Below, in pieces: positions 24,365-32,495 of a DNA stretch of 32,932 nt (position 1 is its first letter; each line of letters opens with the position of its first letter). Both the position numbers and the translations under genes were made by a program. The notes under the pieces were generated by a model. That model did no database searches. It was not told the origin of the DNA and saw nothing but the letters and a program-made list of their open reading frames with translations. Source of the DNA: Geobacteraceae bacterium (GTDB taxonomy: Bacteria > Desulfobacterota > Desulfuromonadia > Desulfuromonadales > Desulfuromonadaceae). The stretch is from the NCBI GenBank assembly GCA_020201305.1, contig JAIVHC010000010.1, forward strand, positions 1 through 32,932, in the 5' to 3' direction.

Positions 24365-25654
24365 ATGCACAGCGATGCCGCCCTGGATTACCTCTACAGC
24401 CTCGGGATGTTCGGAATCAAGCTCGGACTCGATAATATCCGGGGACTGCTTGAGCGCCTTGGCGACCCGCACACGCGCTACCCCATCATTCACGTAGCCG
24501 GAACCAACGGCAAAGGTTCGGTGTGCGCCTTTCTGGGGCAGATCTACACCCGGGGTGGCTACCGGGTCGGGGTTTACACATCTCCCCATCTCGAACAGTT
24601 CAATGAGCGTATCCGCATCGGATCAGAGTTAATCTCTACCCCGGAGGTGGCTGACCTGACCGCCGAGATCCGTGTTGCGGCACAAGAAATTCAGCCCACC
24701 TTTTTCGAATTTACCACCGCCATGGCTCTCCTGTACTTTGCACGCCAGAAGGTTGATCTTGTGGTGCTGGAAGTGGGGATGGGAGGACGTCTGGATGCCA
24801 CCAATGTGGTTGAGCCTGCCTTAAGTATTATTACCCCTGTTGCATATGACCATACCACCTATCTGGGGGATTCACTTTGCGCTATTGCGGCAGAAAAAGG
24901 GGGCATTGTCAAACCTGGAGTTCCTCTCGTGCTGGGAGTTCAGACGCCCGAGGTAGATATGTGCCTACACAGGATTGCCACCCGGGAACACGCGCCCTGT
25001 TATCGTTATGATATCGATTACCGCGTTGAGTGTATGGATGGTACTGCACCGGGGATGTTGAAGTTTGATATTACTACACCCCACCGATCCTGGCATGGGT
25101 TGGTGCCTGGGCTGCGGGGGCGGCATCAGGGTGAAAACCTCGGGTCAGCCCTGATGGCACTTGAAATACTTGAAAAGCAGGGGCTGAAGGTTGAGCCGGC
25201 TCAGGTTGTAGCAGCCGTTGCGCAAACATACTGGCCGGGTCGTCTTGAGTGGATCGGGACACCAGCAGCGTATCCCGGTAAAGTTCTGCTCGATGGTGCG
25301 CATAATCACGCGGGACTGATAGCCCTGCAGGATTATATGTTGGCGAATGCCCTTACATCTGTTCACTGGGTATGCGGTTTCAAAGAAGACAAGGATGCGC
25401 ATAACCTGGTTCCCGTGTTGCGTGATTATGTAAGGAGTTTTTATTCAGTGCCTGTTCCTGTAGAAGCACATTGGTCTCCACACGATCTTGTAGCTATAGC
25501 GACTTCAGTAGGCATGGAAGCTCAGGCGTATACCGGGGTTGAATCAGCATTGACCCGGGCGTTGGAGAACTGCCAGCCCCATGAGATTGTGCTGGTAGCG
25601 GGATCTCTGTTTCTAGTAGCTGAGGTGCGCCGAATAATGGATGCGCATATATAG
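24365..25654 (+). CDS. folC: Folylpolyglutamate synthase / dihydrofolate synthase
   Basis: A 429-residue Mur-ligase-family enzyme that adds glutamate to (dihydro)folate. The start (LDYLYSLGMFGIKLGLDNI) and the P-loop HVAGTNGKGS (43-52) are typical, followed by YTSPHLEQFNERIRI, LEVGMGGRLDATNVV, the AAEKGGIVKPG segment with the metal-binding and carbamylated-Lys region, and WPGRLEW and LDGAHNHAG in the C-terminal domain. Full length. It lies between accD and the broken lptD. Confidence 0.96.
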   Translation: MHSDAALDYLYSLGMFGIKLGLDNIRGLLERLGDPHTRYPIIHVAGTNGKGSVCAFLGQIYTRGGYRVGVYTSPHLEQFNERIRIGSELISTPEVADLTAEIRVAAQEIQPTFFEFTTAMALLYFARQKVDLVVLEVGMGGRLDATNVVEPALSIITPVAYDHTTYLGDSLCAIAAEKGGIVKPGVPLVLGVQTPEVDMCLHRIATREHAPCYRYDIDYRVECMDGTAPGMLKFDITTPHRSWHGLVPGLRGRHQGENLGSALMALEILEKQGLKVEPAQVVAAVAQTYWPGRLEWIGTPAAYPGKVLLDGAHNHAGLIALQDYMLANALTSVHWVCGFKEDKDAHNLVPVLRDYVRSFYSVPVPVEAHWSPHDLVAIATSVGMEAQAYTGVESALTRALENCQPHEIVLVAGSLFLVAEVRRIMDAHI

Positions 25655-25662
25655 GGAAGTAG

Positions 25663-27760
25663 ATGCACATAGTAAAAAGATTTATATGTTTAAGTTTCAT
25701 TATGCTGGGGGGCGCATCACTTGGTGTGTTGCTCAGTGGTTGGAATTTCGCGTCTGCTGCTGGGTATGAATCAACTCCGGTCTCGCTTGAAGCGGATACC
25801 CTGGAGCGGGATGCAGCTACGTGATTCCACTAATGATATGGCTGATGCAACCGGGCACGTATTTCTCAGGGATACTGACGGTTATTTGTACGGTGAGCAG
25901 ATGCAGGTCGATATGGATAGTGCCACCGGTGTGGCATACAGCGGGGGCGGGTTTATCTCCGCCTACGATTTCCGCCTCAGCGGGAGCGAGATAGAAAAAC
26001 TCTCGGAAGATCGCTACCGGGTGGAAGATGGTTTTTTTACCACCTGCGAAGGACGGGTGCCGGCGTGGAAATTCGGCGCGCGTAGCGTAAACGTTACGCG
26101 GGAAGGCTTTGCCAAAGCAAGGCATGTGAGGTTCTATCTCAAAGATATCCCTGTCCTGTATCTCCCCTATGTTGTGTATCCGGTCAAAACCAAGCGCAGC
26201 TCTGGGTTTTTGATCCCCATGGCGGGGTACTCAAGTGACCGCGGCACCCAGGCCTCTCTGGCCTATTATCAGGTGCTGGGGCAGAACCAGGACGCCACCC
26301 TGTATCTGGATAATTTTTCCAAAATGGGACTCGGAACCGGAGTTGAATATCGCTACATCTTCGGGCAGGACAACGAGGGGATTGCTAATCTATACTATGT
26401 TTTCGCCTACGGTGATTCCAACTACGATGACCTTTCGGATCGCTATGCGTGGCGCTGGGACCACCTGGGGACACTTCCCGGTAATGTGCGCTTCAGTGCG
26501 GATACGGAGTACGTAAGTGAACGCGACTATTTTGAAGATTTCGGCACTGTGGCGGAAGAGTATGATAAGGATGAGGTGGAATCCACTGTGGCATTCAGCC
26601 GTACGTGGGGTAATCTTTCTCTAACCTCCCAGTTTCTCTATACCAAGGATCTTGAAGTGGGGGCAGACAACGACAGAACCCTGCAGCGCTTGCCTGAGGT
26701 TCAGCTCGACTACATGCGCACCCGTATTGCAGATTCGCCATTTTATGCCAGATTAGAATCAAGTGGTACTCACTTCTGGCGTCGCAAGGGCCTGACCGGA
26801 ACCCGCTTCAATATCCGCCCTTCATTGTCGGCGTCTTTTATGCCACTGGGAGTGTTTGAACTAGAGCCGGAGGTAGGTTATCGCCAGCGTATCTACTCCA
26901 CCTCCGCAGATCGCTACACGCGCGAGGAGGAGGGATATGAACATGCGGAAAATTGGGATTTTTCCACGCGTATGGCAACCAGAGTGTCGAGAGTTTTTGC
27001 CCTTGCCGATACGGGTCTCACCAAGATTCAGCACAGTATAGAGCCGGAAGTCACCTATTTCTATACCCCACGCAAGGATCAGGATCATCTCCCCTATTTT
27101 GACAGTGAAGATCGGATAGAACATCAGAACAAAGTGGAGTATGCCCTGGTAAACCGATTCACGGGGAAATTTAAGGATGAGCAGGGTACTCCAACCTATC
27201 GCGAACTGGCGTATTTTAAACTCTCGCAGGAATATGATATATGGGTAAGTCGTAAAGAACGCGAAGAGCGCTACAATTACGACCGCTTCTCCAATATAGA
27301 GGGGGAGTTGATTCTGCGCCCCTTTTCTTTCTGGAGTGTTGACCTTGATTCGACGTATAACCCGCATGAGAACAAACTTGAGGAGTTCAACGCCCGCACC
27401 ACCTATAACACTGCACCCGAGCGGAGTCTTTCGCTGGAGTATCGTTACAACCGTGACACCTCAGAGTACGTGGCTGCGAAGGTAGAACTGGATCTGCTTA
27501 AACCTGTGTATTTGATCTATGAAAAACGCCACGACATTATGGAGTCCGAGCGCTTGGAGAATGTGGTGCACTTGGAATACCGCGCTCAGTGCTGGAGTTT
27601 GTATGTAAGCTACCGCGATCGCCTCGATGATCATGAAATCATGCTGGGTTTTGCCCTGACCGGTGCAGGTCACGTTGCCAGGATCGGTGGCAGTCTCGGG
27701 CTGGAAAATGATGATGACAACGATGGCTACAATGACAGTAGTGTCGGAGATATCCCCTGA
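25663..27760 (+). pseudogene. lptD: LPS-assembly outer membrane protein LptD, short deletion plus frameshift
   Basis: From ATG 25663 (after TAGGGAAG) comes a signal peptide (hydrophobic residues about 7-28, likely cut after ASAA) and the start of the OstA-like periplasmic domain, YESTPVSLEADTLERDAAT, stopped by TGA 25822-25824. The protein then continues in the next frame from about 25823 to TGA 27758-27760 with DATGHVFLRDTDGYLYGEQ, the VPAWKFGARSVNVT region, IPVLYLPYVVYPVKTKRSSGF and a long beta-barrel domain ending near SLGLENDDDN. About 25 residues of the first jelly-roll repeat are missing at the junction, with a loss of 2 modulo 3 bases. LptD inserts LPS into the outer leaflet with LptE. 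The downstream frame alone has no signal peptide, so it would not be exported. Confidence 0.9.
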
Positions 27761-27773
27761 AAGTGATATCTCC
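27746..27773. repeat. Perfect 9-bp inverted repeat over the lptD stop codon
   Basis: GGAGATATC at 27746-27754 and GATATCTCC at 27765-27773 are exact reverse complements with a 10-base loop that contains the lptD stop TGA. No T-run follows, so it is not a standard terminator. A second hairpin, AAGCGGGA (27870-27877) with TCCCGCTT (27889-27896), lies further on and is followed by TCAC only. Together they may slow or end transcription after lptD or protect the 3' end of its mRNA. Confidence 0.5.
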
Positions 27774-27925
27774 AGCAGGGGTGTCTACGGGGGCTATCTT
27801 TTATCTGAGAAACAGGTATGCTACAGCAAGAGTACGGAGGTATGATTCCCCGTATGTGATTTCAGAGAGAAGCGGGAAAAAGGTGTAGTCCCGCTTTCAC
27901 CAACAGGTACAATTCCTCTTCTGGC

Positions 27926-28675
27926 ATGGTAACGGATATGTCTCTTTTTGCCGAAAGCGAACTCTTGGATGCGTGTCGGGTGTTATTTGGAACCGAGGTG
28001 CAGTTGAATCGCGACTTTTTGTTCTACATGCAGCCCGGGGGTGTAAAGAGCGCATTCAGACAGAAAGCCAAGCAGATGCATCCCGACATGCACACTGCAG
28101 CACCGGCAGATGTGTATGAACGCCAAACCGAACTGTTCCGCGATGTGAACGAGGCATATAAACTTCTTGATCGGTTTACTGCAAGTGAACAAAAACGCCT
28201 CTGGACGCCGGCAGACCGCGAAACCTCCTTTAGATATAACCCACATCAATCAGCATCGGAAGATCCTGAAGAGCATGAAGAATTTGCGTTGCCCAAGCGT
28301 TATCTCGAAGCGGGGCTGTATCTGTACCACCGGGGGGTTATCACCTATGCGGAAATGATAGAGGCGCTGGTATGGCAGCGACGTCAGCGCCCCGTTATCG
28401 GAGATCTGGCTCGGCGCTGGGGCTGGCTCGGGGATGCAGATGTAGATGCCCTCAACCGCCAGCGCACCTTCAGGGGGCGCTTCGGAGCGCGCGCGGTACA
28501 TCACGGTTATCTTACCCCATTTCAGGTTCAGGTGCTCTTGCGCTATCAGCAGCGCTGTCAGCAACCCTTCGCCCAGTATTTTGTGGAGCAGGGTCTCTTG
28601 AGCGCCGCTGAAGTTGAGCACTTTATGCGACAACAGGCACGGCATAACTTCAAATTCAGCAAACGCAAGCGGTAG
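27926..28675 (+). CDS. J-domain protein with four C-terminal MshEN-like repeats
   Basis: A 249-residue protein. Residues about 33-95 look like a J domain: helix II (VKSAFRQKAKQ), the HPD tripeptide at 52-54, which stimulates Hsp70 ATPase, then RDVNEAYKLLD. An acidic linker (110-120) leads to four repeats with the glycine of a G-x-I/L turn at 137, 166, 194 and 223 and a glutamine 13-14 residues later (151, 179, 208, 236). The pattern resembles the GspE-N/MshEN fold, some members of which bind cyclic di-GMP. There are no membrane segments or signal peptide, so it is probably cytoplasmic. Similar proteins occur, as I recall, in Geobacter and Desulfuromonas. ATG 27938 is an alternative start; no strong ribosome binding site decides. 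dnaK and grpE are not nearby. The exact role is unknown. Confidence 0.8.
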   Translation: MVTDMSLFAESELLDACRVLFGTEVQLNRDFLFYMQPGGVKSAFRQKAKQMHPDMHTAAPADVYERQTELFRDVNEAYKLLDRFTASEQKRLWTPADRETSFRYNPHQSASEDPEEHEEFALPKRYLEAGLYLYHRGVITYAEMIEALVWQRRQRPVIGDLARRWGWLGDADVDALNRQRTFRGRFGARAVHHGYLTPFQVQVLLRYQQRCQQPFAQYFVEQGLLSAAEVEHFMRQQARHNFKFSKRKR

Positions 28676-28676
28676 T

Positions 28677-29405
28677 ATGAAAAACTTCCTCACCCCTCCT
28701 GAAATTGCAGAACAAGTAGTGGCCTGGGGGCAGGCTAAAACTCAGCACTCTACGCGTAATGCGTTGCTTCTGGGGTGTCTCGCCGGGGCATATATCGGGT
28801 TTGCAGCCCATCTGGCCACGGTTGTTGGTACCGGCACTTTTGCGTGGGTCGGTCTGCAACAGTTTGTGGTGGGGACGGTGTTCAGTGTCGGATTGATGCT
28901 CGTGGTTATTCCCGGTTCCGAACTCTGGACTGGCAATACTCTTATGAGTGCTGCACTGCTGGAACGTCGTATAACCCTCGTGCAGATGCTGCGCAACTGG
29001 GGGGTGGTTTACCTGGGCAATCTTGTCGGGGCGCTGATTCTGGCATGGATGATCGCGGGACAGAGCGGCATTCTGGATGGGGCTTTCGGGGTTAAAGCGG
29101 TACAGATAGCCGCCGCCAAAGTGGAGCAGAGCCCCGGACACAATCTGGAGTACTTTTTTCGCGCCGTAGGATGCAATTGGCTGGTGTGCCTTGCGGTGGT
29201 GCAGGCCATGGCCGCGCAACTGGAGGGAGTGCGAGCGCTGTGTGGCATAGATCCCCGAGTGCTGGAGCAGCTCAATTGGGCAACCATGTGGCAGTATAAT
29301 CTTCTTAGTGTCACCCTGGGCAATCTGGTCGGGGGTGGCCTGTGTGTAGGCGCCTGTTACTGGTGGATCTACCGCACTCCGCGAGCCAACCGTACCTCTG
29401 GTTAG
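28677..29405 (+). CDS. Formate/nitrite transporter family channel with internal in-frame deletion
   Basis: A 242-residue FNT family (FocA/NirC-like) membrane protein; the family is usually about 270-285 residues. TM1-TM4 and the conserved SELWTGNTLM loop (81-90) and NWGVVYLGNLVGAL (107-120) are present, then FFRAVGCNWLVCLAVVQAMAA, the TM5 start. After residue 181 the sequence jumps to LEGVRALCGIDPRVLEQLNWATM and the last TM motif NLLSVTLGNLVGG. About 35 residues normally between them, with the GFEHxxANM segment that holds the conserved pore histidine, are absent. The junction lies near 29219-29224 and keeps frame. It starts one base after the J-domain gene. Substrate (formate, nitrite or hydrosulfide) cannot be judged. 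As written the pentameric pore would be defective. Confidence 0.85.
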   Translation: MKNFLTPPEIAEQVVAWGQAKTQHSTRNALLLGCLAGAYIGFAAHLATVVGTGTFAWVGLQQFVVGTVFSVGLMLVVIPGSELWTGNTLMSAALLERRITLVQMLRNWGVVYLGNLVGALILAWMIAGQSGILDGAFGVKAVQIAAAKVEQSPGHNLEYFFRAVGCNWLVCLAVVQAMAAQLEGVRALCGIDPRVLEQLNWATMWQYNLLSVTLGNLVGGGLCVGACYWWIYRTPRANRTSG

Positions 29406-30145
29406 CGTTCTTTTTTGCCTCTATTCCGTGGTTCCAGCACCGCAAGGGGGTCTCCCGCCTCGGTTCCGAATGTGCCGGGGTTGAATCTGCCCTCTACGCG
29501 CATATGGCACGTAGACAGAGTCTGTTCAAAACGCTTACGTGTGATCTCCTGCGCGCCCAGTGAGACCAGGTGTGACGTGGGCATCTGGCAATCGATTATG
29601 CTGTAGTGGTGTTGGAGCAGATGCGCGGTCAGGGCGGCAAACGCAACCTTCGACGCATCCGTACGCCGGTGAAACATCGATTCGCCGCAAAAACACTGTC
29701 CCAGTGCGATTCCGTACAAACCTCCTACCATCTCATCCTTATCCCAACATTCAACACTGTGGGCGAAACCCCGTGCGTGCAGTTGGATATATGTATCCCG
29801 CATTTCGCGGCTTATCCAGGTCTGCTCTCCCCGTTCCTGGGCGTGGGCACAGTGGTGGATACATTGGCTGAAATCGGCATCAAAGGTTATGCGATAGGGC
29901 CTTTTGCGCAGGGTTTTCTTCAGGCTTCGACTTAAGTGGATGTTGCGCGGGAACAGCACACAGCGCTGCGGCGGTGCCCACCACAGGAGGGGCTCATCCG
30001 GGTTGTTCCACGGGAAAATCCCGCGAGTGTAGGCGCATAAAACACGCGCCGGACTGAGGTCGCCCCCGACTGCAAGCAGACCGTTGTTCTCGGCCAGATG
30101 GGTAGGGGGGAAAGCCAATTTCTGACTCAAGCTGAAGACGGGCAT
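29402..30145 (-). CDS. aat: Leucyl/phenylalanyl-tRNA--protein transferase
   Basis: A 247-residue Aat that moves Leu or Phe from tRNA to proteins with N-terminal Arg or Lys, making N-degrons for ClpS-ClpAP. Family motifs: FPPTHLAENNGLLAVGGDL (12-30), YTRGIFPWNNPDEPLLWWAP, GLYGIALGQCFCGESMF, DASKVAFAAL and IDCQMPTSHLVSLGA. It reads in the same direction as clpA and clpS, 17 bp after clpA, probably as one operon. Its stop overlaps the stop of the convergent FNT gene by three bases, with no terminator between them. Confidence 0.96.
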   Translation of the reverse strand: MPVFSLSQKLAFPPTHLAENNGLLAVGGDLSPARVLCAYTRGIFPWNNPDEPLLWWAPPQRCVLFPRNIHLSRSLKKTLRKRPYRITFDADFSQCIHHCAHAQERGEQTWISREMRDTYIQLHARGFAHSVECWDKDEMVGGLYGIALGQCFCGESMFHRRTDASKVAFAALTAHLLQHHYSIIDCQMPTSHLVSLGAQEITRKRFEQTLSTCHMRVEGRFNPGTFGTEAGDPLAVLEPRNRGKKER

Positions 30146-30162
30146 CCCGGAGTATCTACTCT

Positions 30163-32128
30163 CTATTTGGATGCCGGGGTGAAACGGAAGCTCAACTCAT
30201 CGCTTCGACACCCGATGTGAACGCTGCCGCCATCCTTCAATTCTCCGAACAGAATTTCATTCGCAAGACGGTTGCTGATTTTCTCCTGAATCAGGCGATC
30301 CAGCGGTCGCGCTCCATAGCGCCGGTCGAAGCCGTGGCGTGCCAGATATGCACGTCCCGCCGGAGTAATGCTCAGGCGTACATGCTTTTCCTGCAGGCGC
30401 TGTCTAACCTCGGCGACAAATTTGTCCACTATCAAGCGCACCTGTTCGGGTTCCAGTGCGGCAAATGTGACAATGGCATCCAGGCGATTGCGGAATTCGG
30501 GAGAGAAAAACTTGTTCAAGGCCGGAACGGGACTGCGGGTGGAGCCAGTGGCAAAACCGATAGGAGCCTGACTCATTTCGCGTGCACCGGCATTGCTCGT
30601 CATTATGATGATGCAATCCCTGAAGCTTGCGCTCTTGCCGTTGTTGTCGGTCAAAGTGCCGTTATCCATGATCTGAAGCAGCACATTGATTAGATCCGGA
30701 TGGGCTTTTTCGATCTCATCCAGGAGTAATACGCTGTGCGGGGTTTTATTAAGGGCATCAGTCAGTAACCCCCCCTGCTCGTACCCCACGTAACCGGGCG
30801 GAGCTCCAATGAGACGCGCAACCGCATGTTTTTCCATGTATTCACTCATGTCAAAACGGATGAACTCGATCCCCATCTGGCGTGCGAGTTGTTTTGCCAC
30901 CTCGGTTTTACCCACCCCGGTGGGACCGGCAAACAGAAATGACCCCATGGGGTGATCCGGGTGATCCAGCCCGGCACGGGCGCGCAACACCGCCTGAACC
31001 ACCTGTTCAATGGCATGTTCCTGTCCAAAAACCTTCTTTTTCAGGCGTTTTTCCAGGCGCGCCAGATTTTGCCGATCATCGTGGGCTACGGAACGGCGGG
31101 GGATCTGCGCCATTGCGGCTACAACCTGTTCTGCATCGCGCACCGTCGCTTTGTGGCGCGTATTTGCGCCCGTATGAAGCCTGGCGCCTATTTCATCCAG
31201 CAGGTCAATGGCAGAATCGGGCAGATGCCGATGGTGCAGATGACGTTGGGCGAGTTCGGCAATGGTTTCCAGCACCTCATCCGCAAAGGTGGCAGCGTGA
31301 AATTCCTCGTACTGCTTCTTGAGCCCCTTGAGGATAAGAATAGTTTCCGCAACAGAGGGTTCATGCACGTCGATCTTTTGGAATCGACGCGACAGAGCGC
31401 GATCCTTTTCAAACAGGCGTTTGTACTCATCAAAGGTTGTGGCGCCAATACAGCGGATTCTGCCCCCCGCGAGCATGGGTTTGAGGATGTTGGATACATC
31501 CAGGCTTCCGCCGCTTGTGGCTCCGGCACCGATGATGGTGCAGCTCCGATGCGCGCCCGATGAGAGGATCAATGTCGTTACTCTGTGCGCGTGCGCGCAG
31601 ATCAACGGTGAAGCTTTCCAACGCGCTGCGCTGTTTATCTTTCGCGCGCTCTGCGGTACGTTCGTCTCCCTCAGAGATTTCGTGCTCTGACTCAACGCCA
31701 CTCCCATGTGAGATCTCCTGTAGAATGTCGAGGCGCTCAATACCGTGGGCTTTAAGCAGCTGGGTGGCGTAGCTTTTTTTCTCGTTCATTATGGAAGCGA
31801 GGATATCGCCGATCTGTACCTCTTCGCGTCCTGCGGCAGCACAGTGAGTGACGGTGTGTTGCAGGATGCGCTGAATTGCGATTGACTGCTGCGGTACATA
31901 GTCCTCTTCTTCGATCGGTATACTCTCGACATCGCTGGATAGATAAGTGCTTACCGAGTGGCGTAGCTCGTCCACATCTGCACCGCAGCGGTTGATGACA
32001 TGTTGCGCTTCATCACTGAAAAGCATCGCATACAGCAAATGCTCAGTGATGAGATATTCGTGCTGACGTTTCTGGGCTTCCTGTACCGCCAGAGAAAAAA
32101 CTACCTGTACTTCGTTGCTGAAAGTCAA
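30163..32128 (-). pseudogene. clpA: ATP-dependent Clp protease ATP-binding subunit ClpA, internal deletion plus frameshift
   Basis: Read from TTG 32128 (after an AAAGGGA site), the N-domain (HEYLITEHLLYAML, ILASIMNEKKSYATQLL, RLDILQEISHG) leads to the D1 start IDPLIGRASEL, which ends at about 31541. The rest reads in another frame from 31540 to the stop at 30163: TIIGAGATSGGSLDVSNILKPML, the rest of D1, and a full D2 with FAGPTGVGKTEV, IRFDMSEYMEKHAVARLIGAPPGYVG, LLLDEIEKAHPD, EFRNRLD and YGARPLDRLIQ. About 90 residues with the D1 Walker A and Walker B are missing, a loss of 2 modulo 3 bases. ClpA unfolds N-degron substrates for ClpP; clpP is not in the window. The translated product would stop soon after the N-domain. 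Confidence 0.93.
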
Positions 32129-32183
32129 TTTGTATCCGTTCCCTTTATGTATTGGCCAGTGTATAGGCTTGCGATTCAGTAAC

Positions 32184-32495
32184 TTAAGCCGGTTGTATGG
32201 TGCAACGCAGGGGGTGACCCTCCTGCTTGGCCATGCGATGTACGGACTCAACCTTGGTCTCTGCTATTTCAAACGGATAGCTACCGCAAACCGCCTTCCC
32301 TTTGGTGTGGATTGTGAGCATGATGCTGGTAGCTTCGGCATTGCTCTTGTGAAACACATCACAAAGCACCATTATCACGAACTCCATGGTAGTGTAATCA
32401 TCGTTGTGCATGATTACAACAAAACGTGGCGGGACCGCATTCTTGCGTTGTGTTTTTGTGTCACGTGTTACCCCTGGATTGGCGCTATGCCCCAT
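32184..32495 (-). CDS. clpS: ClpS adaptor, N-degron recognin
   Basis: A 103-residue ClpS from ATG 32495, preceded on the minus strand by CTGGGGA. The frame extends nine codons further to 32522, but the later start has the better ribosome binding site. The pocket residues for the substrate N-terminus are visible: Asn31, Asp32, Asp33 (HNDDYTTMEFV) and His63 (MLTIH), and the end KVESVHRMAKQEGHPLRCTIQPA is typical. The first 20 residues are the flexible tail that enters ClpA. It is the first gene of clpS-clpA-aat, 55 bp before clpA. Confidence 0.95.
   Translation of the reverse strand: MGHSANPGVTRDTKTQRKNAVPPRFVVIMHNDDYTTMEFVIMVLCDVFHKSNAEATSIMLTIHTKGKAVCGSYPFEIAETKVESVHRMAKQEGHPLRCTIQPA

Noticed and set aside
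1500..31541. A shared sequence motif at the six deletion junctions
   Set aside because: Short similarities such as GCGCAT before the rpsK and clpA junctions are explained by the natural codons of those genes; no common motif or clear direct repeat was found by eye.
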